Shown here piece by piece: positions 30,935-43,504 of a stretch of DNA of 64,000 nt; positions within the stretch are counted from its first letter, which is position 1; each line of letters starts with the position of its first letter. The stretch spans positions 5,617,001 to 5,681,000 of the forward strand of contig NZ_CP140706.1 of the NCBI RefSeq assembly GCF_034555375.1, in the 5' to 3' direction. The notes under the pieces were generated by a model. It saw only the letters and a program-made list of their open reading frames with translations, searched no databases and was not told the DNA's origin. Source of the stretch: Pseudomonas sp. B33.4. GTDB taxonomy: Bacteria; Pseudomonadota; Gammaproteobacteria; Pseudomonadales; Pseudomonadaceae. The position numbers and the translations under genes are program-made.

Positions 30935-31023
30935 TGTAGGAGTGAGCCTGCTCGCGATAGCAATTCATCAGTCACTGTTGCGGTGACTGATACACCGCTA
31001 TCGCGAGCAGGCTCACTCCTACA
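30935..31023. repeat. REPIN (class A1)
   Basis: Arms tgtaggagtgagcctgctcg and complement. The left arm ends cgatagc and the right arm continues to the ggtgtatcagt form; the loop contains a second small inverted repeat tcagtcac / gtgactga. Confidence 0.9.
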
Positions 31024-31130
31024 GGGGATTTGTGGCGCTCAACGAATTACTTACAGGCCTTTCACCAACGCCCGACAAATCCCCTTCTAGACTTTCTTCA
31101 TGAGCCGGCCAACCGGCGCGGGAGAGTGCG

Positions 31131-31487
31131 ATGTGGCGGTGTGCGGGTTTGCTGGGAGTTATGTTGTTGCTGAGTGGTTGCCAGACCACTCATGAAGATT
31201 TGATCGCCAAGGGTTATCCACCGGCCTTCGCCGACGGTTTCGACGATGGCTGCATCAGCGGTCGCCAGGCGGCCGGTTCGATCAGCGGCGAATTTCGCAA
31301 GAACGTGCCGCGCTATCTCAAAGACAAGCAATACGCCGAAGGCTGGACCGACGGCTTTCGCCAGTGTCAGGCAATGCTCGAAAACAAGGATCGCGACGAC
31401 TACCGCAACGAACACTGGGACGAACGCGAGCGCGCCTGGCAGCAGCAGAAGGATCAGGACGCCGGACGGGCTTATCGCTCGCAATAG
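31131..31487 (+). CDS. Small lipoprotein
   Basis: 118 aa with a lipoprotein signal (MWRCAGLLGVMLLLSGC, lipobox LLSGC; +2 is Gln, favouring the outer membrane). The mature part is hydrophilic (DLIAKGYPPAFADGFDDGC, FRKNVPRYLKDKQYAEGWTD, DDYRNEHWDERERAWQQQKD) and rich in Arg/Asp/Gln at the end. A second Cys pair could form a disulfide. Preceded by GGGAGAG. 70 bp before the Gre-like gene on the same strand; possibly one transcript. No known function. Confidence 0.82.
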   Translation: MWRCAGLLGVMLLLSGCQTTHEDLIAKGYPPAFADGFDDGCISGRQAAGSISGEFRKNVPRYLKDKQYAEGWTDGFRQCQAMLENKDRDDYRNEHWDERERAWQQQKDQDAGRAYRSQ

Positions 31488-31557
31488 GTCGCTGCCAGAC
31501 ATCCAGTGAAACCAAATGCCTGCGAGCATGGCCCAAACCTCATACGAGGAGCACACC

Positions 31558-33587
<2,030 letters not shown>

Positions 33588-33676
33588 ATCGCTGGCAAGC
33601 CAGCTCCCACAGTTTTAGCGGCGCTCACACAATCCGGACATAACACAATCCCTGTGGGAGCTGGCTTGCCAGCGAT
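33588..33676. repeat. REPIN (class B)
   Basis: Perfect inverted arms atcgctggcaagccagctcc + cacag and complement, separated by 39 bp, between gdhA and ettA. Confidence 0.9.
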
Positions 33677-33710
33677 GAATCCACCTCGGTTCTCCTGAAA
33701 AAAACCGGGC

Positions 33711-33737
33711 AAAAAAAACGGAGCCCGAAGGCTCCGC
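33711..33737 (-). terminator. Terminator of ettA
   Basis: Tight hairpin cggagcc-cgaa-ggctccg with a run of eight T on the minus strand, 22 bp beyond the ettA stop. Confidence 0.92.
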
Positions 33738-33758
33738 TCTTTATGCAACCAACCCGAA

Positions 33759-35423
33759 TCAGGCCAGTTTCTTGTGACGTACCCGGTGTGGCTGGGCAGC
33801 CGCTTCGCCGAGGCGTTTCTTGCGATCCGCTTCGTACTCGGTGTAGTTACCTTCAAAGAAGATCGCTTGCGAATCGTCTTCGTACGCCAGGATGTGGGTC
33901 GCAACGCGGTCAAGGAACCACCGATCGTGAGAGATCACAATCGCAGCGCCCGGGAAGTCCAGCAGGGCTTCTTCCAGGGAACGCAAGGTTTCAACGTCGA
34001 GGTCGTTGGACGGTTCGTCGAGCAGCAGGACGTTACCGCCCTCCTTCAGGGTCAGCGCCAGGTGCAGACGACCGCGTTCACCACCGGAGAGGTCCTTGAC
34101 GAACTTCTGCTGATCGCCGCCCTTGAAGTTGAAGCGACCGACGTAAGTACGCGATGGGATCTCGTAGTTGCCGATGCGGATCTGATCGGAACCGTCGGAG
34201 ATCTGCTGGAACACAGTCTTGCTGCCATCGAGGTCATCGCGGCTCTGATCGACGCAGGCCAGTTGCACGGTTTCGCCGACTTCGATGCTGCCCGAATCCG
34301 GTTGTTCCTTGCCCATCAGCATGCGGAACAGGGTCGATTTACCGGCGCCGTTACCGCCGATTACGCCGACAATGGCGCCTTTGGGCATCGAGAACGACAG
34401 GTTGTCGATCAGCACGCGATCGCCGTAGCCCTTGGTGACGTTCTTGAATTCGATGACCTTGTCGCCCAGACGTGGACCGGCCGGGATGTAGATCTCGTTG
34501 GTTTCGCTGCGCTTCTGGAATTCCTGCGATTGCATTTCTTCGAAGCGTTGCAGACGTGCCTTGGATTTCGACTGGCGGGCTTTCGCGCCTTTGCGCACCC
34601 ACTCCAGTTCTTCTTTCATGGCTTTTTCGTGCGCCGACTGCTGCTTGGATTCGGCCGCCAGACGATCGGACTTGGCTTCAAGCCAACCCGAGTAGTTGCC
34701 TTCGTACGGGATGCCCGCGCCGCGGTCGAGTTCGAGAATCCATCCGGCGACGTTGTCGAGGAAGTAACGGTCGTGCGTGATCGCTACCACGGTGCCCGGG
34801 AAGTCGTGCAGGAAGTGCTCCAGCCACGCAACCGAATCGGCGTCCAAGTGGTTGGTTGGTTCGTCGAGCAGCAGCATGTCCGGAGCGGACAGCAGCAGAC
34901 GGCACAGGGCCACACGACGCTTTTCACCACCTGACAGGTGTTCTACTTTCGCGTCCCACGCCGGCAGACGCAGCGCATCGGCGGCGACTTCCAGTTGGCG
35001 CTCAAGGTTATGACCGTCGCTGGCCTGCAGGATCGCTTCAAGCTTGGCTTGCTCGGCAGCCAGTTTGTCGAAGTCTGCATCCGGATCGGCGTAAGCGGCG
35101 TAGACCTCGTCCAGACGCGCTTGCGCATCCTTGATCACGCTGACCGCTTCCTCGACCACTTCACGCACGGTCTTGGTCGGATCAAGTTGCGGCTCTTGCG
35201 GCAGATAACCGATGTTGAGGTCCGGCATCGGACGGGCTTCGCCCTCGAACTCGGTGTCGACGCCAGCCATGATTTTCAGCAGCGTGGACTTACCCGAACC
35301 GTTGAGGCCGAGTACGCCGATCTTGGCGCCGGGGAAGAAGGACAGCGAAATATTTTTGAGAATTTCCCGCTTCGGCGGAACAACTTTGCCCAGCCGATGC
35401 ATGGTGAAGACGTATTGAGCCAT
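33759..35423 (-). CDS. ettA: Energy-dependent translational throttle protein EttA (ABC-F)
   Basis: 554-aa ABC-F ATPase that binds the ribosomal E site and gates the first elongation step according to ATP/ADP. Two ABC modules: Walker A GLNGSGKST and GGNGAGKST, signatures LSGGEKRRV and LSGGERGRL, Walker B LLLDEPTNHLD and LLLDEPSNDLD. The arm and linker with ARQSKSKARLQRFEEMQ lie between. ATG at 35423 gives the canonical MAQYVFTMHRLGKVVPPKRE. Confidence 0.96.
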   Translation of the reverse strand: MAQYVFTMHRLGKVVPPKREILKNISLSFFPGAKIGVLGLNGSGKSTLLKIMAGVDTEFEGEARPMPDLNIGYLPQEPQLDPTKTVREVVEEAVSVIKDAQARLDEVYAAYADPDADFDKLAAEQAKLEAILQASDGHNLERQLEVAADALRLPAWDAKVEHLSGGEKRRVALCRLLLSAPDMLLLDEPTNHLDADSVAWLEHFLHDFPGTVVAITHDRYFLDNVAGWILELDRGAGIPYEGNYSGWLEAKSDRLAAESKQQSAHEKAMKEELEWVRKGAKARQSKSKARLQRFEEMQSQEFQKRSETNEIYIPAGPRLGDKVIEFKNVTKGYGDRVLIDNLSFSMPKGAIVGVIGGNGAGKSTLFRMLMGKEQPDSGSIEVGETVQLACVDQSRDDLDGSKTVFQQISDGSDQIRIGNYEIPSRTYVGRFNFKGGDQQKFVKDLSGGERGRLHLALTLKEGGNVLLLDEPSNDLDVETLRSLEEALLDFPGAAIVISHDRWFLDRVATHILAYEDDSQAIFFEGNYTEYEADRKKRLGEAAAQPHRVRHKKLA

Positions 35424-35708
35424 GGAGAACCTTGGGTCAGTGACAGATGAATGATTGCAGCGCAGGCGATGCCCGGCCAGACCATGCGCGTCGTTCACTT
35501 GATGGTTATCAATGCGTGCGCGCTGAAAAAGTCTGAGTCTAGGAGCTGGAACGCTCCCGCGTAACCGGCAAAGCTACCTGATTGATGAAAGGCAGTCCAG
35601 CCGCGCGGGGCTGGCACTTCGCCACGACTCAAGGCATGCTAGCCGCCCTTTGGGCGTCCGGCTTATAGTGCACGTCGCGCCAGTCCAGGCAAACCGCAGG
35701 ATTACAGC

Positions 35709-38700
35709 TTGTCCAATGTCACTCCGCCAGCTTCTGTGAGCAGCACCCCACCGGCGCCCGGCTCGTCCCTGCGCGGTACATTAAAGGGTGCGCTGGCGAC
35801 GCTCGTGCTTTTGTTGCTGGCGCTGTTGTTCTGGCAACTGCTCGATCAACTGCGCGAAACCCAGAAAAACCAGCGTCAGTACACCATCGATTACACCGCC
35901 GACCTCGCCTCGCAGGTCAGCCTGAACATGGCGCTGAACGCGCAAATCGCCCTCAATCTGCTACCGATCGTCGAACAACCGCAATCAGCCGACGAACAGC
36001 AGGCGCTGCTGCGCAAGCTCCAGCAGTCGCTGCCCGATCTGCGCAGCATGGCGTTGCTCAGCCCTTCCGGGCGAATCATCAGCGACAGCGCCGTCGACAG
36101 CCACGACGCCGACTACCTCACTGAACTGGTCCGCCGCAGTCACGCCCAGGCGCATTATTTCAGCAATGCCGATGACGGCTCGGTGGTGCATCTGTTGTTG
36201 CATCAGGCCAGCGGCAGCACGCGCGGCTATTGGGCGTTGCGCCTTACCCCGACCTTCTTCGACTCACTGACCAAACAGGGTGACACCGGCCTGCGCCCAC
36301 TGTGGCTGGTGGAAAACCGCATCAACCATCAGATCATCAGTCGCGACGAAGCACAGCCTTCGGCCAGGCCCGGCGTCTTGAGTCCGGACGACATGGCCAA
36401 CACCGTACTGACTGTGCCGCTGAGCAGCAGCGATTGGCAGTTGCGCGGTCTGTTCGACCGCCAGCGCGTGCTCGAGGAATTGCTGCCGGCGTTTATCGGC
36501 AAATGCCTGCTGGGCCTGGCGTTCTCGATGCTGCCGGTGATCGCGCTGTTGAATATGCGTCGCCGTCAGCGCCAGTTGCATGAGGGGCGCCGACGCTATC
36601 AGGACATTTTCGAAGGCACCGGGGTCGCGCTGTGCGTGCTCGATCTGTCGGGTCTGAAGCAAGTCTTCGACAAGGCGCAGATCCAGACCAGCGATCAGCT
36701 CAAGGCCTGGCTCGACCAACCGCAGCAACGCCAACAGTTGCTGCAGGAACTGCGCGTCACCGAGGTCAACCAAGTGGCGCTGCAACTGCTCAACGTCAAT
36801 TCCTGCGAGCACGCCTGGCAATTGCTGATCGACGGCCATCCGCACCGCCATTGCGCGATTGGCAATCAAGTACTCGACGCCGTGCTGCAGCAACAAAAAC
36901 AGCTGGAACTGGAAATCAAACTGCCGGACATCAATGGCCGCGACCAGCACCTGTGGATGGTGTTGCGCCTGCCGACCGAGCAGCACGACTACAAAGCGGT
37001 GATCCTCAGCATCAACGACATCACCAGCCGCAAGCTGATCGAGTTGTCATTGCTTGAACGCGAAGGTTTCTGGTCGGACGTGGTGCGCACCGTGCCGGAT
37101 CATCTGTATGTGCAGGACGTGATCAGCCAGCGGATGATTTTCAGCAACCACCACCTCGGCCAGACCCTGGGCTACAACCGCACCGAATTGCACCAGATGG
37201 GCGAGTATTTCTGGGAAATCCTTCTGCACCCGGAAGACGCCGATTACTACCATCGCTCGCGCCAGTTGCAGCGCCACGCCGGTTACAGCCAGTTGTTGCA
37301 ATGCCAGTTGCGCTTCCGCCATCGCGACGGCAAATGGCGGCGTTTCGACATTCGCGAACAGGCCCTGGCGCGCGACAAGCACGATCAAGTCACGCGGATC
37401 ATCGGCGTGGCCAAGGACATCACCGAGCAGATCGAAGCCAGCGAATCGCTGCGTGACAGCGAACAGCGCTACCGCATGCTCGCCGAAAGCATCAGCGACG
37501 TGATCTTCTCTACCGACAGCAAGCTCTCGTTGAACTACGTCAGCCCGTCGGTGCAAGCCGTGCTGGGTTACGACGCCGAGTGGATTTTCCAGAACGGCTG
37601 GCAATCGACCATCGCCAACCCGCAGCAACTGAGCGGCATCTACACACTGATGGACCGGGTCAGCAAGGCGCTGGACAACCCCGAACAACTGGCGATTTTG
37701 CGCCGTCAGGTACAGACGCAATTGTTCCTGTTCGACTGCCTGCGTGCCGATGGCCGCAAGATCCCGATCGAGCTGCGCCTGGTGCTGGTATGGGACGAAC
37801 ACGGCGCGTTCGAAGGCGTGCTCGGTGTCGGTCGCGACATCAGCCAGCAGCGCCGCGCCGAAAAAGACCTGCGCATGGCGGCGACAGTATTCGAGCATTC
37901 CACGTCGGCGATCCTGATCACCGACCCGGCCGGTTACATCGTTCAGGCCAACGAAGCCTTCAGTCGCGTCAGTGGCTACGCCGTGGGCGAAGTGCTCGAC
38001 CAGTTACCGAACATGCTCACCGTTGACGAGCAACAGGACGCGCACTTGCGCTACGTGCTCAAGCAACTGCACGAGCACAACACGTGGGAAGGCGAAGTCT
38101 GGATGAAGCGCCGTAATGGCGAGCACTACCCGGCATGGGTCGGCATCACCGCGGTGCTCGACGACGAAGGCGACCTGGCCAGTTACGTGTGCTTCTTCAG
38201 CGACATCAGCGAACGCAAGGCCAGCGAGCAGCGGATTCACCGCCTCGCCTACTACGACGCCCTGACCCACTTGCCGAACCGCACGCTGTTCCAGGATCGC
38301 CTGCACACCGCGCTGCAATCGGCCGAGCGGCAGAAGTCGTGGGTGGTGCTGATGTTCCTTGACCTCGACCGCTTCAAACCGATCAACGACTCCCTCGGCC
38401 ACGCCGCCGGCGACCGCATGTTGAAAGACATGGCCACGCGGCTACTGGCCTGCGTCGACGATGACGACACCGTGGCGCGCATGGGCGGCGACGAGTTCAC
38501 GTTGCTGCTGCAACATCGCTCCAGCCGCGAACTGGCGCTGAACCGGGCGATTCATGTCGCCGAGCAGATCCTTGGCAGCCTGGTCCGGCCGTTCGTGCTG
38601 GAAGGCCGCGAGTTCTTCGTCACCGCCAGTATCGGCATCGCCCTGAGTCCACAGGACGGCAATGAACTCAGCCAGTTGATGAAGAACGCCGACACGGCGA

Positions 38701-39557
38701 TGTACCACGCCAAGGAGCGCGGCAAGAACAACTTCCAGTTCTATCAGGCCGACATGAACGCGAGTGCGCTGGAGCGTCTGGAGCTGGAAAGCGACTTGCG
38801 CCACGCCCTGGAGCAGAACGAATTCGTCCTGTATTACCAGCCGCAGTTCAGCGGCGACGGCAAACGCCTGACCGGCGCCGAAGCGCTGTTGCGCTGGCGT
38901 CATCCGCGTCGCGGACTGGTGCCGCCGGGGGATTTCATTCCGGTGCTGGAAGAACTCGGTCTGGTGGTGGACGTAGGCGACTGGGTGATCAGCGAGGCTT
39001 GCCGCCAGTTGAAGACCTGGCACCAGAACCGCGTGCGTGTACCGAAGGTCTCGGTAAACATTTCCGCGCGGCAGTTCTCCGATGGCCAGCTCGGTACGCG
39101 GATCGCCACGATCCTGCGCGAAACCGGCCTGCCGCCGGCGTGCCTGGAACTGGAACTGACCGAAAGTATCCTGATGCGTGAAGTCAGCGAAGCGATGCAG
39201 ATCCTCGCCGGGCTGAAAAACCTTGGCCTGAGCATCGCGGTCGACGACTTCGGCACCGGTTACTCGTCGCTGAACTACCTCAAGCAATTCCCGATCGACG
39301 TACTGAAAATCGACCGCACGTTTGTCGACGGTTTGCCGTCCGGTGAGCAGGACGCGCAGATTGCCCGGGCGATCATTGCCATGGCCCATAGCCTGAATCT
39401 GGCGGTGATCGCCGAAGGCGTGGAAACCCATGAGCAACTGGACTTCCTGCGTGAGCATGGCTGCGACGAGGTTCAGGGGTATCTGTTCGGGCGGCCGATG
39501 CCGGCGGGGCGGTTCGAGGCGCAGTTCAGTAACGATGCGCTGTTCATGTTTGACTGA
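35709..39557 (+). CDS. morA: MorA-type GGDEF/EAL c-di-GMP regulator
   Basis: 1282-aa inner-membrane protein that makes and degrades c-di-GMP. TM1 lies at about 30-46 and TM2 at about 257-276, enclosing a periplasmic sensor region. PAS-type domains follow (around 280-430, 450-575, 580-710, 715-850), including [20 protein letters not shown]. The GGDEF domain (about 860-1020) has an intact RMGGDEF. The EAL domain (about 1030-1275) has [21 protein letters not shown] and [13 protein letters not shown], so it looks active. The usual product-inhibition RxxD motif is replaced by four Asp ([15 protein letters not shown]). The start is TTG with AGGA before it; no upstream ATG exists and the next Met is after TM1. 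Directly upstream of glyA, as morA is in P. aeruginosa. Confidence 0.88.
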   Translation: MSNVTPPASVSSTPPAPGSSLRGTLKGALATLVLLLLALLFWQLLDQLRETQKNQRQYTIDYTADLASQVSLNMALNAQIALNLLPIVEQPQSADEQQALLRKLQQSLPDLRSMALLSPSGRIISDSAVDSHDADYLTELVRRSHAQAHYFSNADDGSVVHLLLHQASGSTRGYWALRLTPTFFDSLTKQGDTGLRPLWLVENRINHQIISRDEAQPSARPGVLSPDDMANTVLTVPLSSSDWQLRGLFDRQRVLEELLPAFIGKCLLGLAFSMLPVIALLNMRRRQRQLHEGRRRYQDIFEGTGVALCVLDLSGLKQVFDKAQIQTSDQLKAWLDQPQQRQQLLQELRVTEVNQVALQLLNVNSCEHAWQLLIDGHPHRHCAIGNQVLDAVLQQQKQLELEIKLPDINGRDQHLWMVLRLPTEQHDYKAVILSINDITSRKLIELSLLEREGFWSDVVRTVPDHLYVQDVISQRMIFSNHHLGQTLGYNRTELHQMGEYFWEILLHPEDADYYHRSRQLQRHAGYSQLLQCQLRFRHRDGKWRRFDIREQALARDKHDQVTRIIGVAKDITEQIEASESLRDSEQRYRMLAESISDVIFSTDSKLSLNYVSPSVQAVLGYDAEWIFQNGWQSTIANPQQLSGIYTLMDRVSKALDNPEQLAILRRQVQTQLFLFDCLRADGRKIPIELRLVLVWDEHGAFEGVLGVGRDISQQRRAEKDLRMAATVFEHSTSAILITDPAGYIVQANEAFSRVSGYAVGEVLDQLPNMLTVDEQQDAHLRYVLKQLHEHNTWEGEVWMKRRNGEHYPAWVGITAVLDDEGDLASYVCFFSDISERKASEQRIHRLAYYDALTHLPNRTLFQDRLHTALQSAERQKSWVVLMFLDLDRFKPINDSLGHAAGDRMLKDMATRLLACVDDDDTVARMGGDEFTLLLQHRSSRELALNRAIHVAEQILGSLVRPFVLEGREFFVTASIGIALSPQDGNELSQLMKNADTAMYHAKERGKNNFQFYQADMNASALERLELESDLRHALEQNEFVLYYQPQFSGDGKRLTGAEALLRWRHPRRGLVPPGDFIPVLEELGLVVDVGDWVISEACRQLKTWHQNRVRVPKVSVNISARQFSDGQLGTRIATILRETGLPPACLELELTESILMREVSEAMQILAGLKNLGLSIAVDDFGTGYSSLNYLKQFPIDVLKIDRTFVDGLPSGEQDAQIARAIIAMAHSLNLAVIAEGVETHEQLDFLREHGCDEVQGYLFGRPMPAGRFEAQFSNDALFMFD

Positions 39558-39573
39558 AGATCGGCGGCGCCGC

Positions 39574-39667
39574 CATCGCTGGCAAGCCAGCTCCCACAGG
39601 GACTTGCTGTGGATCAATATTCTCGGGCTGAAACACAGACATTGTGGGAGCTGGCTTGCCAGCGATG
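39574..39667. repeat. REPIN (class B)
   Basis: Inverted arms catcgctggcaagccagctc + ccaca and complement, about 43 bp apart, between morA and glyA. Confidence 0.88.
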
Positions 39668-39797
39668 GGGCCTTCAAAAGCACCGCACATCTGTCATGAA
39701 CGCCACTTGTCTGCGACATGATGTCGTTTCATATGCCATCCAAAACCCATTGGGTTAGAATGCCCCCCTTTTCTGCCCCCGATCCTTGAGGACCGCC

Positions 39798-41051
39798 ATG
39801 TTCAGCCGTGATTTGACTATTGCCAAGTACGACGCCGACCTTTTTGCCGCCATGGAGCAAGAAGCTCAGCGCCAGGAAGAACACATTGAGCTGATCGCTT
39901 CGGAAAACTACACCAGCCCAGCGGTGATGGAAGCTCAAGGCTCGGTCCTGACCAACAAGTACGCTGAAGGCTACCCAGGCAAGCGTTACTACGGTGGTTG
40001 CGAGTACGTCGACATCGTTGAACAACTGGCCATCGACCGCGCCAAAGAGCTGTTCGGCGCCGATTACGCCAACGTTCAGCCGCACGCCGGTTCGCAAGCC
40101 AACGCCGCCGTTTACCTGGCCCTGCTGCAAGGTGGCGACACCATTCTGGGCATGAGCCTGGCCCACGGTGGTCACCTGACCCACGGCGCCAGCGTTTCCT
40201 CCTCCGGCAAGCTGTACAACGCCGTTCAATACGGTATCGATGCCAACGGCCTGATCGACTACGACGAAGTCGAGCGTCTGGCGGTTGAGCACAAGCCGAA
40301 AATGATCGTGGCCGGTTTCTCTGCGTATTCGCAGATTCTCGACTTCCCACGCTTCCGCGCAATCGCTGACAAAGTCGGTGCTTACCTGTTCGTCGACATG
40401 GCTCACGTAGCCGGTCTGGTTGCCGCTGGTGTTTACCCGAACCCGGTGCCTTTCGCTGACGTCGTGACCACCACCACGCACAAGACCCTGCGCGGTCCAC
40501 GTGGCGGCCTGATCCTGGCTCGCGCCAACGCCGACATCGAGAAGAAGCTGAACTCCGCGGTATTCCCCGGCGCCCAGGGTGGCCCGCTGGAGCACGTGAT
40601 CGCTGCCAAGGCAATCTGCTTCAAGGAAGCACTGCAGCCAGAGTTCAAGGCCTACCAGGAACAAGTGGTGCTGAACGCCCAGGCCATGGCCGAAGTGTTC
40701 ATCGAGCGCGGTTTCGATGTGGTTTCCGGTGGCACCAAGAACCACCTGTTCCTGCTGTCGCTGATCAAGCAGGACATCTCCGGTAAAGACGCTGACGCCG
40801 CTCTAGGCAAAGCGTTCATCACCGTGAACAAGAACTCCGTGCCAAACGATCCACGCTCGCCGTTCGTCACTTCCGGCCTGCGCTTCGGTACTCCGGCTGT
40901 GACCACTCGCGGCTTCAAGCAAGCCGAGTGCAAAGAGCTGGCCGGCTGGATCTGCGACATCCTGGCTGACCTGAACAACGAAGCGGTGATCGACGCCGTT
41001 CGTGAGAAAGTCAAAGCCATCTGCAAGAAACTGCCGGTGTACGGCGCTTGA
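39798..41051 (+). CDS. glyA: Serine hydroxymethyltransferase GlyA
   Basis: PLP enzyme exchanging serine and glycine while charging tetrahydrofolate with a C1 unit. 417 aa from ATG at 39798 (TTGAGGA ahead). The PLP lysine is in [24 protein letters not shown] and [10 protein letters not shown] are family blocks. Pseudomonads have several glyA copies; the place next to morA suggests the counterpart of P. aeruginosa glyA3. Confidence 0.97.
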   Translation: MFSRDLTIAKYDADLFAAMEQEAQRQEEHIELIASENYTSPAVMEAQGSVLTNKYAEGYPGKRYYGGCEYVDIVEQLAIDRAKELFGADYANVQPHAGSQANAAVYLALLQGGDTILGMSLAHGGHLTHGASVSSSGKLYNAVQYGIDANGLIDYDEVERLAVEHKPKMIVAGFSAYSQILDFPRFRAIADKVGAYLFVDMAHVAGLVAAGVYPNPVPFADVVTTTTHKTLRGPRGGLILARANADIEKKLNSAVFPGAQGGPLEHVIAAKAICFKEALQPEFKAYQEQVVLNAQAMAEVFIERGFDVVSGGTKNHLFLLSLIKQDISGKDADAALGKAFITVNKNSVPNDPRSPFVTSGLRFGTPAVTTRGFKQAECKELAGWICDILADLNNEAVIDAVREKVKAICKKLPVYGA

Positions 41052-41074
41052 TGCGACGTTAAACCCGCAGCATG

Positions 41075-41109
41075 AAAAACCGGCCAAGTGATTGGCCGGT
41101 TTTTTTTCG
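41075..41109 (+). terminator. Terminator of glyA
   Basis: Stem aaaaaccggcca / tggccggttttttt with loop agtgat, 24 bp after the glyA stop. Confidence 0.92.
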
Positions 41110-41124
41110 CCCCTGATTTCCCGT

Positions 41125-41206
41125 GTAGGAGCTGCCGCAGGCTGCGATCTTTTGATCTGGATCTTAAAAACAAGATCAAAGGATCGCAGCCTTCGGCAGC
41201 TCCTAC
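41125..41206. repeat. REPIN (class C)
   Basis: Arms gtaggagctgccgcaggctg + cgatcttttgatc and its near complement (gatcaaaggatcgcagcctt + cggcagctcctac), loop about 16 bp. Unlike classes A and B in sequence. Confidence 0.85.
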
Positions 41207-41383
41207 GCGGCTATGGCCGCCGGTCAGACCGGTCATGCCAATTTTGCTGTTTTCACTTGTCATCCCGAAAAAACCGAGCGTAGACTGCACCCGCACTGGA
41301 CATACCGGTAAGACCACAATAATTAAGTCCTGAATCTGAGCGTGCATGCGCCAGCAGCCAGGACACCGACCAGGATTCCTCCC
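41207..41383. other. Upstream region of the DctA-type gene
   Basis: Probably holds the promoter of the carrier gene. I looked for a sigma-54 element (GG-N10-GC), as is common for dctA, and found no convincing one. No gene seen. Confidence 0.4.
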
Positions 41384-42697
41384 ATGCTCAGATGGTGCTC
41401 GCGTTCAATCTTCCTCCAAGTAGTTCTCGGACTGATGCTCGGCATCGTCTGCGGGCTGACCCTTCCTGAATACTCGGCCCAGCTCAAACCGCTCGGCGAC
41501 GGTTTCATCAAACTGATCAAGATGCTCATCGGCCTCATCGTGTTCTGCGTGGTGGTCAGCGGCATCAGCGGCGCAGGCGACCTGAAGAAGGTCGGGCGCA
41601 TCGGCCTCAAATCGGTGATCTACTTCGAAGTGTTGACCACCATCGCGCTGGTGATCGGCCTGGTGTTCGCCTTCAGCACCGGCATCGGCAGCGGCGCGAA
41701 CATCCATTTGGAGCAGCTGTCCGCCGCCGACATGGGCGATATCGCCGAACGCGGCCAGCACATGCACACCACCACGCAGTTCCTGATGGACCTGATACCG
41801 ACTTCAGTGATCGGCGCCTTCGCCGACAACAACATCCTGCAGGTGCTGCTGTTCTCGGTGCTGTTCGGCAGCGCGTTGAATCTGGTCGGCGAAGCGGCTT
41901 CCGGAATCTCGCGACTGATCAACGAGCTGAGCCATGTGATCTTCCGGATCATGGGCATGATCGTGCGTCTGGCGCCGATCGGCGTGTTCGGCGCCATCGC
42001 GTTTACCACCAGCAAATATGGCCTGGATTCGCTGCAGCATCTGGGCAGTCTGGTCGGTTTGTTCTACCTGACCTGCATCGCTTTCGTCAGTGTGATTCTC
42101 GGGCTGGTGATGCGTGCCTCCGGCCTGCGCATGTGGCCGCTGCTCAAGTACCTGCGTGAAGAACTGTTGATCGTCATGGGTACGGCGTCGTCCGACGCGG
42201 TGCTGCCGCAGATCATGCGCAAACTCGAACACCTGGGCATCGGCAGCTCGACCGTGGGTCTGGTGATTCCCACCGGCTACTCGTTCAACCTCGACGGTTT
42301 CTCGATCTACCTGACCCTGGCCATCGTCTTCATCGCCAACGCCACCGGCACACCGCTGGCCATGACTGACCTGCTGACAATTCTGCTGGTATCGCTGATT
42401 ACTTCCAAAGGTGCCCACGGCATTCCGGGTTCGGCGCTGGTGATTCTGGCGGCAACACTGACGGCAATTCCGGCGATCCCGGTGGTCGGTCTGGTGTTGG
42501 TGCTGGCGGTGGACTGGTTCATGGGCATCGGCCGGGCGCTGACCAACCTGATCGGCAACTGCGTCGCCACTGTGGCCATCGCGCGTTGGGAAAAGGACAT
42601 CGACGTGCAGCGGGCGAACAAAGTACTCAGCGGCCAGCAGGGCTACACCTTTCAGCCGCGTAAACCAGCAACTCCGGCGCACCAGCAGGAGTTCTGA
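41384..42697 (+). CDS. DctA-type dicarboxylate/cation symporter
   Basis: 437-aa inner-membrane protein of the DAACS (DctA/GltP) family. Eight membrane segments and two re-entrant loops are expected; visible motifs are GTASSDAVLPQIMRKLEHLG (serine-rich loop) and VIPTGYSFNLDGFSIYLTLA, the substrate/cation-binding block. The family takes up succinate, fumarate, malate or glutamate/aspartate; the PTGYSFNLDG form favours C4-dicarboxylates. ATG at 41384 with AGGA upstream. Two GntR regulator genes follow on the same strand, so local control is likely. Confidence 0.88.
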   Translation: MLRWCSRSIFLQVVLGLMLGIVCGLTLPEYSAQLKPLGDGFIKLIKMLIGLIVFCVVVSGISGAGDLKKVGRIGLKSVIYFEVLTTIALVIGLVFAFSTGIGSGANIHLEQLSAADMGDIAERGQHMHTTTQFLMDLIPTSVIGAFADNNILQVLLFSVLFGSALNLVGEAASGISRLINELSHVIFRIMGMIVRLAPIGVFGAIAFTTSKYGLDSLQHLGSLVGLFYLTCIAFVSVILGLVMRASGLRMWPLLKYLREELLIVMGTASSDAVLPQIMRKLEHLGIGSSTVGLVIPTGYSFNLDGFSIYLTLAIVFIANATGTPLAMTDLLTILLVSLITSKGAHGIPGSALVILAATLTAIPAIPVVGLVLVLAVDWFMGIGRALTNLIGNCVATVAIARWEKDIDVQRANKVLSGQQGYTFQPRKPATPAHQQEF

Positions 42698-42710
42698 TTT
42701 CAACCCTATC

Positions 42711-42755
42711 GGCGCTGCCGCAAATGGCGATCTCTTGATTTCGATTTGCGGCGCC
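42711..42755 (+). repeat. Inverted repeat between carrier and first GntR gene
   Basis: ggcgctgccgcaaat and atttgcggcgcc form an 11-12-bp imperfect stem with an 18-base loop, 13 bp after the carrier stop and before the GTG of the regulator gene. It could be a weak terminator/attenuator or an operator for the regulator. Confidence 0.5.
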
Positions 42756-42780
42756 CCTTTGGGCACATGGAGCAAGACAA

Positions 42781-43485
42781 GTGATCACTACATCAACCGT
42801 CGTCAACTCAGTCGTAGAAAAACTCCGTGCGGCGCTCGCCCGTGGCCAGTGGCGCTCCGGCGACATGCTGCCGGGCCAGCGCGAACTGGCCGAACAACTG
42901 GGCATCAGCCGCCCGAGCCTGCGCGAAGCGGTGATCGTCCTGGAAACCCTTGGTCTGGTGCGTTCGATGCCGGGCAAAGGCGTGGTCGTACTTGATGCGC
43001 ATCTCAGCGACAGCCAGAGCCACGACAGCGCAGTCGCCGGCGCCAGCCTCGAAGACGTGCTGCAACTGCGTTACACCCTTGAACCCTTCATCGTCGGCCT
43101 GGTCGCGCAGTCGATCAGCAGCAAGGAAGTCGGCCAGTTGCGCCTGACCCTGATGGACATGCGCGAAGCCCTCGAGGCCGGCGACAGTGACGCCGGGGTC
43201 AGCGCCTACATCGCCTTTCACGAAGAATTGTTCACGCTCACCTCGAATCCGATCTTCCAGAGCGTGGTGCAGCAAACCAGCAACGCCCTCAAGCAAAGCG
43301 CCGAGGTGCTGCGCAATTCGCCAGAGCATCTGGCCGAGCGCCTGGAAGAAAACGAGGCCGTAGTGCGCGCGATCCGCAGCAAGAACAGCGCACAGGCCAG
43401 CGCCGAAATGCGCCGGCACATTCTGCGTGAAGGTCAGCGCATGGGCATTGAGCTGAATATTCCGGAAGACAACTTGAGTCGCTGA
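42781..43485 (+). CDS. FadR-subfamily GntR transcriptional regulator
   Basis: 234 aa. N-terminal winged helix (residues 8-75: LRAALARGQWRSGDMLPGQR, ELAEQLGISRPSLREAVIVL) and C-terminal FCD ligand domain (90-225). In the FCD metal site, FHEEL and MRRHI keep their histidines, but the middle one (usual EHxxI) reads ENEAV, so metal binding may be altered. GTG start with GGAG ahead. Probably regulates the upstream carrier and/or itself. Confidence 0.88.
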   Translation: MITTSTVVNSVVEKLRAALARGQWRSGDMLPGQRELAEQLGISRPSLREAVIVLETLGLVRSMPGKGVVVLDAHLSDSQSHDSAVAGASLEDVLQLRYTLEPFIVGLVAQSISSKEVGQLRLTLMDMREALEAGDSDAGVSAYIAFHEELFTLTSNPIFQSVVQQTSNALKQSAEVLRNSPEHLAERLEENEAVVRAIRSKNSAQASAEMRRHILREGQRMGIELNIPEDNLSR

Positions 43486-43504
43486 TCCCCACAGGAGACA
43501 GGCC

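Noticed and set aside
38442..39719. 425-aa minus-strand open frame
   Set aside because: Lies wholly against the GGDEF/EAL part of morA, which has intact motifs.
41207..41383. Sigma-54 promoter for the DctA-type gene
   Set aside because: A GG...GC pair at tcatgccaattttgctg has 13 bases between GG and GC instead of 10.
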